6,552 bases of DNA from Gemmatimonadota bacterium (GTDB lineage Bacteria; Gemmatimonadota; Gemmatimonadetes; Gemmatimonadales; GWC2-71-9). The first letter of the stretch is position 1. Each line of letters starts with the position of its first letter. The position numbers and the translations under genes were made by a program. This document shows positions 1 to 5,201 of the stretch, piece by piece. Under the pieces are notes generated by a model that had not been told where the DNA came from, made no database searches, and worked only from the letters and a program-made list of their open reading frames with translations. The stretch is from NCBI GenBank assembly GCA_029884275.1, contig JAOUIC010000103.1:1-6552 (forward strand), in the 5' to 3' direction.

Positions 1-268
1 GGGGCTCCACTGCGACGGTCACTGGTGCCGATCGGAGTGGGGCGGGAAGCGAAATATACGCCCGCCCTCCCGCCCCGCCACCTCCGCCGCCGGCCCGCCC
101 TTCCCCCGCCAGCGGATCCCCCGCGGTCAGTACGCGGGCAAAATCGCGATGCAACGGCAGCAGCAGCAGCACAGCGACCAGCACATGCAGCAGGATCGAG
201 GTCAGGACTCCGCTGGCACGGCGCGTGGGGCGTAGCGAGAAGGGGACGTAGCGGTACGTGCGGGACAG
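1..268 (-). CDS. Second TonB-like energy transducer, N-terminal part, probable CTG start (runs off the left edge)
   Basis: Eighty-nine codons are visible; the C-terminus lies beyond base 1, so the TonB C-terminal domain cannot be confirmed. The translation opens with a basic cytoplasmic stretch (SRTYRYVPFSLRPTRRASG) followed by one membrane helix at about residues 21-39. The helix carries the SxxxH pattern of TonB proteins (S24, H28; the Ser/His pair of E. coli TonB that contacts ExbB/ExbD). A glycine-rich linker (about residues 55-68) then leads into a Pro/Ala/Val-rich segment, as expected for a periplasmic spacer, although TonB spacers are usually richer in Pro/Lys/Glu. No ATG, GTG or TTG lies between the in-frame TAG at 296-298 and the helix. 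The CTG at 266-268 has GAGG at 274-277, five bases upstream, so I place the start there. It lies 144 bases after exbD2 on the same strand, consistent with the same energisation operon. A pseudogene, or another single-pass periplasmic protein, is possible. Confidence 0.68.
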   Translation of the reverse strand, partial: MSRTYRYVPFSLRPTRRASGVLTSILLHVLVAVLLLLPLHRDFARVLTAGDPLAGEGRAGGGGGGAGGRAYISLPAPLRSAPVTVAVEP

Positions 269-412
269 GATCGCCTCGTCAGGGTCTGGTCGCGCCTAGG
301 GGACGTCGGTCTCGCTACTCACGCACACGGTGTGGCATGCGAAGGGCCGGTGGGGGCGCCCGTCCATCCCCGGCGCTCCCCCGGCCCCCTCGCGAAGCAG
401 TCCACGGCGAGG
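269..412 (-). other. Structured intergenic stretch between exbD2 and the second TonB-like gene
   Basis: No convincing gene is seen here. Right after the exbD2 stop lies an inverted repeat, CCTCGC/GCGAGG (arms 407-412 and 388-393, 13-base loop). It is followed by a larger hairpin with arms 372-382 and 352-360, nine G-C pairs, one bulged A at 377 and an 11-base loop. Neither is followed by a run of T on the minus strand, so a classical intrinsic terminator is not supported. They may be RNA-processing or attenuation elements, or simply a product of GC-rich sequence. An in-frame ATG at 365-367 opens only 23 codons before the TAG at 296-298. Confidence 0.35.
274..277 (-). promoter_or_regulatory. 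Shine-Dalgarno GAGG supporting the CTG start at 268
   Basis: Read on the minus strand, GAGG is followed by CGATC and then CTG. The five-base spacing is normal for translation initiation. It is the main reason to choose CTG as the start of the second TonB-like gene, because no standard start codon is in frame here. Confidence 0.4.
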
Positions 413-838
413 TTACGGCGTCGCCGGCTTCTCCGCAGGAGTGAAGCCGATCACCTGCACCCCGGCGCCACGAGCAACATCCATCGCGTCGATCACTTCC
501 TGATAGGTCCGCTCGCCGGCGGACTTCACGAACAGGAGCTTGGCCGGACGGTTGTCGAAGATCGCGTGGATCTGGGTGTCCAGCTGGTCGGGCGGCACCG
601 GCTGGCTGTTGATCGCATACCCGCCGTCGGCGGTCAGTTCCAGCACGATCTGATTGGAGGCCGCCTGCGGCCGGGCCGCCGCGGTTTCCTGCGGCGGCAC
701 CTGGACATCGAGCGCCATGCGCGAGAGCGGCTGGGACACCATGAAGATGATGAGCATCACGAGCATGATGTCGATCATCGGGATGACGTTGGGTTCCGAG
801 CTGACTTCACCCGGAGCTGATGAACTTCCACCGGCCAT
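413..838 (-). CDS. exbD: ExbD/TolR-family proton-channel protein (second copy)
   Basis: This 141-residue protein has the ExbD plan: a short cytoplasmic N-terminus, one membrane helix at about residues 19-36, and a small periplasmic domain. The family signature PNVIPMIDIMLVMLIIFMV is present. D23 matches the single proton-carrying aspartate of ExbD/TolR. The periplasmic part ends in the typical pattern of a strand (KLLFVKSAGERTYQEV) and a helix (VIDAMDVARGAGVQVIGF). Family members dimerise inside an ExbB pentamer and use the proton gradient to drive TonB. An in-frame ATG 13 codons further upstream lies inside the preceding gene. The start at 838 is preferred because AGGAG lies seven bases upstream and only one base separates it from the previous stop. 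TolR is an alternative name, but the neighbouring TonB favours ExbD. It differs clearly from the first copy outside the membrane helix. Confidence 0.9.
   Translation of the reverse strand: MAGGSSSAPGEVSSEPNVIPMIDIMLVMLIIFMVSQPLSRMALDVQVPPQETAAARPQAASNQIVLELTADGGYAINSQPVPPDQLDTQIHAIFDNRPAKLLFVKSAGERTYQEVIDAMDVARGAGVQVIGFTPAEKPATP
741..798 (-). repeat. Diverged tandem-duplication segment in exbD2 (pairs with 1201-1258)
   Basis: These 58 bases align without gaps to 1201-1258 with six differences by eye, at an offset of 460 bases. The segment encodes the PNVIP-MIDIML membrane helix of ExbD. It is read as the conserved core left after an exbD duplication, not as a mobile repeat. Confidence 0.6.
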
Positions 839-839
839 G

Positions 840-1307
840 TCAGTTCTCCTCTTCAGCGACCTGTTCGAACAGGCCACCCTGGACCTTTGGTTCCGTGATG
901 GCGGCCATCACCCGGACCCCGGCGCGGCGGGACATCTCCACCGCCTCCTGGATCCGCTTGAACTTCAGGTTGTTGTCCGCCTTGAAGTACAGGATCTTGT
1001 CTTCGGACCGGGCGGCGTACATTGCCTTGAGCTGGTCCTCGAGCACCACCGGATCCACCGGCCCCTTCCCGTCGAGGAAGTAGTTCCCCGAGGCGTCGAT
1101 GCCGAGGATGATCTCGTTCTCCCCCTCGGGACGGGCGTCGAGGTTCTGCCCCTTCGGCATGGTCGCCTTGAAGCCGGCGGCGATCAGCGGCGTCACGATC
1201 ATGAAGATGATCAGCAGCACCAGCATGATGTCGATCATCGGAATCACGTTCGGTTCCGCCTTGACCGTGGTCCGGCCGGCGGCGGAGCTACCCGGCGACG
1301 TGGCCAT
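840..1307 (-). CDS. exbD: ExbD/TolR-family proton-channel protein (first copy)
   Basis: This is a 155-residue ExbD-type protein with a cytoplasmic tail, a membrane helix at about residues 21-41 and a periplasmic domain. The motif PNVIPMIDIMLVLLIIFMI contains D26, the position of the essential proton-relay aspartate. The periplasmic domain shows the family's strand-helix ending (KILYFKADNNLKFKRIQEAVEMSRRAGVRVMAAI), here with an extended acidic tail (EQVAEEEN). Its start overlaps the end of exbB by 20 bases, and its stop is one base from the next exbD, so the three genes are almost certainly co-translated. No other usable start precedes the helix, which supports the ATG at 1307; AAGG lies 12 bases upstream. 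It should assemble with the ExbB product to power TonB. Whether it acts as a homodimer or pairs with the second ExbD cannot be read from sequence. Confidence 0.92.
   Translation of the reverse strand: MATSPGSSAAGRTTVKAEPNVIPMIDIMLVLLIIFMIVTPLIAAGFKATMPKGQNLDARPEGENEIILGIDASGNYFLDGKGPVDPVVLEDQLKAMYAARSEDKILYFKADNNLKFKRIQEAVEMSRRAGVRVMAAITEPKVQGGLFEQVAEEEN
846..850 (-). promoter_or_regulatory. Shine-Dalgarno AGGAG for the second exbD
   Basis: AGGAG on the minus strand ends seven bases before the ATG at 838. It lies inside the end of the preceding exbD. It fixes the start at 838 rather than at the in-frame ATG at 877 and suggests translational coupling of the two exbD genes. Confidence 0.6.
1201..1258 (-). 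repeat. Diverged tandem-duplication segment in exbD1 (pairs with 741-798)
   Basis: Counterpart of the segment in the second exbD. Nucleotide similarity falls away outside the helix-coding part while the protein fold stays the same, which fits an older duplication under selection on the channel helix. Confidence 0.6.
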
Positions 1308-2043
1308 GACCGGTCACCGCCTTCTGGGCCTGGAATTCCTTGGTGAAGATCGACCGCCCGAAGTCGCTGCCCACCTGCTTGATCAGGTAGTCGATCAGTT
1401 CCTTGGAGCTGTAGGTCATCTCGACCGTGAGGTTTTCGATCTTGGTGGTGAAGTAGTTGTAGAACCACACCGCCGGGATCGCGACCAGCAGGCCGAACGC
1501 GGTGGTGATGAGCGCCTCGGCGATGCCGGCCGAGATGCCGGCCAGGCCGCCCGAGGCGCCGGCGGCCGCCATGCCGGTGAACGCGGTCACGATACCCATC
1601 GTGGTGCCGAGCAGCCCGACGAAGGGGGCCGTGGCGCCCACCGTGGCCATGACGCCCATGCCCCGCTTGAACTCCGCCAGGGTGATCAGCATCTCCCGCT
1701 CCACCGCCCGCTCCGCCGAGTTGATGTCCGCGGAGGTCAGGGTGGCCTTGTCCTGGATCAGCGGCTTCACCTCGCCCAGCGCGCCTCCAAGCACCCGCGA
1801 CACATGGCTCGCCTTATGCCGCTCGGCCAGCATCACGGCCTTGTCCATGTTCCCCTCGGTCAGGGCCCGGGAAAACTCGGGCACGAATTTGCGGGTCGCC
1901 GACTGGTTCTTGGCGATGAAGATCATCTTGGTGATCGCCACCGAGAGCGACCAGAGCGACATGATCGCCATGACCACGATGACGCCACGGGCGAACAGGC
2001 CCGCCACCTCCCACAGCTTGAGGATATCAACTCCGTGACTCAT
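1288..2043 (-). CDS. exbB: ExbB/TolQ/MotA-family proton-channel protein
   Basis: The 251-residue product fits ExbB in length and topology: a membrane helix at about residues 14-36, a long cytoplasmic domain (about 40-125), then two helices at about 130-156 and 170-198 with a C-terminal cytoplasmic tail. The family core is clear: the second helix has GATAPFVGLLGTTMGIVTAF with T147/T148, and the third has AGIAEALITTAFGLLVAIPA with E176 and T180/T181. In E. coli ExbB the polar residues T148, E176 and T181 line the channel. ExbB forms the inner-membrane pentamer around an ExbD dimer and couples proton flow to TonB movement. The frame is open to 2100, but the ATG at 2043 is chosen because GGAGG (2053-2057) lies nine bases upstream and the extra residues would be encoded by a perfect hairpin. 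TolQ is the main alternative; adjacent tonB argues for ExbB. Confidence 0.93.
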   Translation of the reverse strand: MSHGVDILKLWEVAGLFARGVIVVMAIMSLWSLSVAITKMIFIAKNQSATRKFVPEFSRALTEGNMDKAVMLAERHKASHVSRVLGGALGEVKPLIQDKATLTSADINSAERAVEREMLITLAEFKRGMGVMATVGATAPFVGLLGTTMGIVTAFTGMAAAGASGGLAGISAGIAEALITTAFGLLVAIPAVWFYNYFTTKIENLTVEMTYSSKELIDYLIKQVGSDFGRSIFTKEFQAQKAVTGHGHVAG

Positions 2044-2052
2044 CTCGTTACG

Positions 2053-2057
2053 CCTCC
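2053..2057 (-). promoter_or_regulatory. Shine-Dalgarno GGAGG deciding the exbB start
   Basis: A full GGAGG on the minus strand lies nine bases before the ATG at 2043. The in-frame ATG at 2100 would place translation through a stable hairpin and give a non-conserved leader. Confidence 0.7.
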
Positions 2058-2070
2058 GTGAAGTATGAGA

Positions 2071-2092
2071 CCCGGCCGTCAGGACGGCCGGG
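2071..2092 (-). other. Perfect inverted repeat between tonB and exbB
   Basis: The ten-base arms at 2071-2080 and 2083-2092 (CCCGGCCGTC and its exact complement) are separated by two bases. As RNA this would fold as a nine-pair, very GC-rich stem with a four-base loop. It lies 11 bases beyond the tonB stop and 13 bases before the exbB ribosome site. No T run follows on the minus strand, so it is more likely an mRNA-stabilising or processing hairpin that sets the tonB to exbB ratio, or a leaky attenuator, than a strong terminator. Confidence 0.55.
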
Positions 2093-2103
2093 CATGACAA
2101 TCA

Positions 2104-2820
2104 TCATCCGCCGACCTTGAACGACACCGCCTGCTGCACCAGGACACGCACCGGCTGGCCGCGCGACTTGCCCGGCTTGAAGGTGCAACCCGGGCTCAGG
2201 ATGCCGGTCTTGGCCGGTTCCTCGAACGCTTTATGAGTGCTGCTGATGACCTTGATGTTGCCAGGGTCGGCGTGCCCATCGACGTTCACGACGAACTGCA
2301 GCACCACCCGGCCGGGGATCCCTGCCGACTGCATGACCGGCGGGTACTTGCCCTGGCAGGTGTGACCCGCGTTGACCTGGGGCGTCTCGTCTACCTCGGC
2401 AGCCAGGAAAACTTCGCCTTCGATGGTCGGGACCGGGCCGGTCCCGCCCGCCACGCCCGCCGCGATGCCACCCTCGACTCCCTTGCCGGTGAAGTCGCGG
2501 GGATCGAACCGCTCGGTCAGGTTCACCGGCGGGATCTCGGTCGGGATGTTCTCCGGCGGCAGGATCACCTGGAACCCCTGGGGCGGGGGGTTGGCGCTGA
2601 TGACGACATTCTCCGGAATCTTCTCCGGCTCCGGCGGCGCCTCCGGTGGCTTCAGGAACACCATGGAGGTGTCCTGCACGATCTCGCGGACCACCTCGGC
2701 GGCGCCTTGCGTGGCCTTGATGGCACCAATGGCCAGGGCCACGTGAACCACCGCGGAGACGACCGACTGGGTGAGCGTGTTCTGTCGCTTCCGCTTGGAT
2801 TCGATCAGGTTTTCAAACAC
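2104..2820 (-). CDS. tonB: TonB-family energy transducer
   Basis: The product has 238 residues in the TonB order: a short basic cytoplasmic end (MFENLIESKRKRQ), a membrane helix at about residues 18-36 with the SxxxH pattern (S22, H26), a Pro/Glu-rich periplasmic spacer (about 57-100), a Gly-rich piece (112-130), and a C-terminal domain from about 148. That domain carries the YPP...G.VVLQFVVNVDG pattern typical of TonB C-terminal folds. TonB transmits ExbB/ExbD proton-driven force to outer-membrane receptors for uptake of iron chelates, vitamins, glycans or other substrates; the substrate is not visible here. The only two cysteines, C155 and C212, are both in the C-terminal domain and could form a disulfide. 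GGAGG at 2829-2833, eight bases before the ATG, supports the start. It leads the exbB-exbD-exbD operon, and a candidate operator lies 80 bases upstream. The stop is doubled (TGATGA). Confidence 0.92.
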   Translation of the reverse strand: MFENLIESKRKRQNTLTQSVVSAVVHVALAIGAIKATQGAAEVVREIVQDTSMVFLKPPEAPPEPEKIPENVVISANPPPQGFQVILPPENIPTEIPPVNLTERFDPRDFTGKGVEGGIAAGVAGGTGPVPTIEGEVFLAAEVDETPQVNAGHTCQGKYPPVMQSAGIPGRVVLQFVVNVDGHADPGNIKVISSTHKAFEEPAKTGILSPGCTFKPGKSRGQPVRVLVQQAVSFKVGG

Positions 2821-2899
2821 GGACGACCCCTCCCGCTTCAGGCTGATGAAGGACGCGCTCCAAGCTACCGGGGCGCGATGGCAGCGCCAGCCCGGCGAG

Positions 2900-2917
2900 A
2901 TGACAAATCCATGACAA
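2900..2917 (-). promoter_or_regulatory. Candidate OmpR/PhoB-family operator: TTGTCAT direct repeat upstream of tonB
   Basis: On the minus strand TTGTCAT occurs twice, separated by GGAT, giving an 11-base period. Established knowledge: E. coli Pho boxes are CTGTCAT repeats with a four-base A/T-rich spacer, and CusR sites use the same ATGACAA/TTGTCAT half-site but as an inverted repeat. By eye 14 of 18 positions fit the Pho box consensus. The downstream TTGTCA resembles a -35 element; a -10 at the usual distance (TGCCAT, 2878-2883) is weak, as expected for an activator-dependent promoter. The site lies 80 bases before tonB and downstream of a gene for an OmpR-family regulator. Binding by that regulator is an inference. 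Confidence 0.55.
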
Positions 2918-2944
2918 CCCGGTTAGCTGATCTGTTCATCGGGG

Positions 2945-2968
2945 TCTCCGCCGCGGCTTCGCCGGAGA
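2945..2968 (-). terminator. Hairpin between the sensor kinase and tonB, possible terminator
   Basis: On the minus strand TCTCCG at 2963-2968 pairs with CGGAGA at 2945-2950, and inside it GCG pairs with CGC around an AAGC loop with a two-base bulge. No T run follows. It may end the signalling operon or separate it from tonB, but the sequence does not prove termination. Confidence 0.3.
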
Positions 2969-2977
2969 GCCAGGCCA

Positions 2978-2993
2978 TGAGGGACACCCCTCA
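2978..2993 (-). terminator. Short hairpin just after the sensor kinase stop
   Basis: TGAGGG and CCCTCA form a perfect six-pair stem around a four-base loop, 20 bases after the kinase stop. No T run follows. With the neighbouring hairpin it could form a tandem weak terminator or protect the 3' end of the signalling mRNA. Confidence 0.3.
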
Positions 2994-3013
2994 CGTAAGC
3001 CCTTGCCGCCAAG

Positions 3014-4492
3014 TCAGCTGGCACCGGCCCCGGTCGCGCCGGCCGACGCCTCGCCGGATGCCGCGCGCGGCAGGGTGACCGTGAAGGCGGTGCCACGTCC
3101 CTGCCGGCTCTGGACGGTGATGCTTCCACCGTGCGCCTCCGCGATCCACTTGGTGATCGCCAGCCCGAGGCCGGCGCCAGGGTGCTCCCCGGTCCGTGAC
3201 CGCACCGCGTCCACCTGGAAGAACCGGTCGAAGATGTGCGGCAGATCCTTCGATGGGATACCCACGCCGGTGTCGCCGACGATGATCGCCGCATGGTCGC
3301 CCTTGTCCACCAGCCCGAGGCTGACCTTGCCGCCCGGCGGGGTGAACTTGATGGCGTTGGTCACCAGGTTGAGCATGAGTTGCCGGATGCGGCTGCGGTC
3401 CACCTTCAGCATCACCGCCGCGGGCGGCACTTCGGTCCGCACCGCGATCTGCCCCTCCTCCCCGAGGATGTTGGCGGTCTCCGACGCCTCGTTGACCAGC
3501 TCGCGCAGGTCGCAGGCGGCCAGCGTGAGGTTGGCGCGTCCCTCATCGGCCCGGGCGAGGGTGAGCAGGTTCTCGACCAGTTCCGTCATCCGGCGGACCT
3601 CGTCCAGCACCTCCTCCAGGGACTGCAGGGCGTCGGTCGGGGTCCCGGCTGTGCTCATGGCCCGCTCGACGCCGGCGCGAAGCACCTGGAGCGGGGTCTT
3701 CAGCTCGTGGCTGGCGTCGGCAGTGAAGCGGCGCAGGGAATCGAAGCTCTCCTCGAGGCGGGCCAGCATCCGGTTCGTGGTGTTCGCGAGGCGCGCCAGT
3801 TCGTCGGCCGAAAAGGGGACCGCCAGGCGGCGATGCAGGCTCCGGCCGTCGGTGATGGCCTCCAGCTCGTCCACCATGGTGTGGAGCGGGCGGATGCTGG
3901 CATCGGCCAGCCAGTACCCCAGGGCGATGCTCAGCAGCAGCACCACCGGCGCGACCAGCAGCATCGTCTGCAGCAGCGACTGCGGGCCGAACGGGACCGC
4001 GCCGACAGGTGCCGCAACCAGGAGCACCGCCGGCCGGTCCCAGACCCCGTTGAGCGGCACCTTGGCGTAGCGCACCCCCTGGCCGCCCCCTTCGCCGACC
4101 TGCCCGGTCCGGACCAGGGTGCCCTGGGATTCAATCGCGGCGCCCACCGCCTCGGTGATGCGGTCGATGCTCACCCCGCGGGCGGCGGCGTTCCGGAAAA
4201 TCGGCGCCCCGTCCGGGTCGAGCACCAGGACGTAGTCGCGAATACCGTCGAGATACCCCCCGACCGCGTTGACCAGGGTCGGAGTCTCCCCCTGGCCGAG
4301 GGTGCGGCCGAGCCGACTCTGGAAGGACACGAAGTACTGCGCGGCGAGATTCCCCTCGAGGACCAGGCGCTCGTCGATTTCCCGGAGCGCCGATCGTCCG
4401 CGCTCGAGATACAGCGCCGTCCCGAATGCCCCCAGGGAGAGGAGCAGCGCGACGGAGTACCAGACGGTAAGCCGGCGGCGAATGCTGGTCAT
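3014..4492 (-). CDS. Membrane sensor histidine kinase, CusS/heavy-metal-sensor-like architecture
   Basis: The 492-residue product starts with SIRRRLTVWYSVALLLSLG, the first of two membrane helices (about residues 9-29 and 174-196). They enclose a periplasmic sensor of about 145 residues. A HAMP linker (about 197-249, P202) leads to the phosphoacceptor helix with SHELKTP (H262). The ATP-binding domain has the N box (LNLVTNAIKF, N375 and N379), G1 (DTGVGI, D407), F box (FDRFF) and G2 (GAGLGLA). All catalytic motifs are intact, so it should be active as kinase and probably phosphatase. An Ala/Gly-rich tail follows. GAGG at 4498-4501 supports the start. It follows the response regulator by 40 bases, the usual CusR-CusS order, and is the likely cognate partner. 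The architecture is shared by copper/silver sensors, but I see no clear metal-binding motif in the periplasmic part, so the signal is unknown. Confidence 0.93.
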   Translation of the reverse strand: MTSIRRRLTVWYSVALLLSLGAFGTALYLERGRSALREIDERLVLEGNLAAQYFVSFQSRLGRTLGQGETPTLVNAVGGYLDGIRDYVLVLDPDGAPIFRNAAARGVSIDRITEAVGAAIESQGTLVRTGQVGEGGGQGVRYAKVPLNGVWDRPAVLLVAAPVGAVPFGPQSLLQTMLLVAPVVLLLSIALGYWLADASIRPLHTMVDELEAITDGRSLHRRLAVPFSADELARLANTTNRMLARLEESFDSLRRFTADASHELKTPLQVLRAGVERAMSTAGTPTDALQSLEEVLDEVRRMTELVENLLTLARADEGRANLTLAACDLRELVNEASETANILGEEGQIAVRTEVPPAAVMLKVDRSRIRQLMLNLVTNAIKFTPPGGKVSLGLVDKGDHAAIIVGDTGVGIPSKDLPHIFDRFFQVDAVRSRTGEHPGAGLGLAITKWIAEAHGGSITVQSRQGRGTAFTVTLPRAASGEASAGATGAGAS

Positions 4493-4532
4493 GCAGACCT
4501 CGGATGGTGAAAGACGGGGCGTGCGCGTCCGG

Positions 4533-5201
4533 TCATGCCTTGATGACGTACCCCACGCCGCGGACCGTGTGAATCAGCTTCGTGACATGCCCGGCGTCAA
4601 CTTTCTTGCGGAGCCGGTTGATCACCACATCGACGATGTTCGTGCCGGGATCGAAGTGATAGTCCCACGCGTACTCGGTGATCAGCGTGCGGGACATGAC
4701 GCGCCCGGCATGGCGCATCAGGTATTCCAGCACCGCATACTCCTTCGGGGTCAGGTCGATGCGGCGGCCCGCCCGAGCCACCTCGCGGCTGCCCAGCGTC
4801 AGTTCGAGATCGCCCACCCGGAAGCTCTTCGGCGCGATCTGCTTGGGCCGCCGCCCCAGCGCCTCCACCCGAGCCAGCAGCTCCTCGAAGGCGAAGGGCT
4901 TGGTGACATAGTCGTCGGCGCCGCCACGGAGCGCCTCGACCTTGTACTCGATCGAGTCCTGCGCCGTGAGCATCAGGACCGGGGTGCTCACCCCCCGGTC
5001 CCGGAGGGTGCGCAGCAGCTCGAGGCCGGTCATGCCCGGGAGACGGATGTCCAGAATCAGCAGGTCGTAGTTGCCCGCGGTGGCCGTGGTCAGCGCTTCC
5101 GAGCCGTCGGCAACCAGGTCGGCGTGAAACCCCTGTTCCTGGAGCCCGCGCTGGACATACGGGCCCACGGTCCGGTCGTCTTCCACGACCAGGATCTTCA
5201 T
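4533..5201 (-). CDS. OmpR/PhoB-family response regulator (CusR/CopR-like)
   Basis: The product has 222 residues, full length for the family. The receiver domain (1-118) contains the acidic pair D8/D9, phosphoacceptor D51 in LLILDIRLPG, T79 in VLMLTA and K101 in YVTKPF. The winged-helix DNA-binding domain (about 127-222) contains LTPKEYAVLEYLMRHAG, the recognition-helix region NIVDVVINRLRKKVD and the final wing TVRGVGYVIKA. The stretch WDYHFDPGTNIVDVVINRLRKK resembles CusR/CopR-type regulators. Phosphorylation would drive dimerisation on direct-repeat sites and change transcription. Its ATG overlaps the stop of the upstream kinase as ATGA, so it is translationally coupled to that gene, while the membrane kinase follows after 40 bases. 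It may therefore receive phosphate from either kinase. The TTGTCAT repeat before tonB is a plausible target (inference). Confidence 0.95.
   Translation of the reverse strand: MKILVVEDDRTVGPYVQRGLQEQGFHADLVADGSEALTTATAGNYDLLILDIRLPGMTGLELLRTLRDRGVSTPVLMLTAQDSIEYKVEALRGGADDYVTKPFAFEELLARVEALGRRPKQIAPKSFRVGDLELTLGSREVARAGRRIDLTPKEYAVLEYLMRHAGRVMSRTLITEYAWDYHFDPGTNIVDVVINRLRKKVDAGHVTKLIHTVRGVGYVIKA

Noticed and set aside
55..104. GC-rich simple-sequence stretch as a regulatory repeat
   Set aside because: It is explained as the coding sequence of the Gly-rich linker in the second TonB-like protein.
25..444. Plus-strand open frame of 139 codons at the left end
   Set aside because: Low-complexity Arg/Ala/Pro-rich translation, antisense to the TonB-like frame and running into exbD2; typical of antisense frames in GC-rich DNA.
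839..877. Longer second exbD starting at the ATG at 877
   Set aside because: The extension lies inside the preceding exbD and does not resemble an ExbD N-terminus; AGGAG supports the start at 838.
2044..2100. Longer exbB starting at the ATG at 2100
   Set aside because: The extra 19 residues are encoded through the perfect hairpin and look unlike ExbB; the ATG at 2043 has GGAGG nine bases upstream.
2945..2993. Strong rho-independent terminator after the signalling operon
   Set aside because: Hairpins are present but neither is followed by a T run on the minus strand, so they are listed only at low confidence.
3003..4510. Long plus-strand open frames opposite the membrane kinase
   Set aside because: The minus-strand frame contains every kinase motif; the plus-strand translations are Arg/Ser- or Gly/His-rich with no domain pattern.
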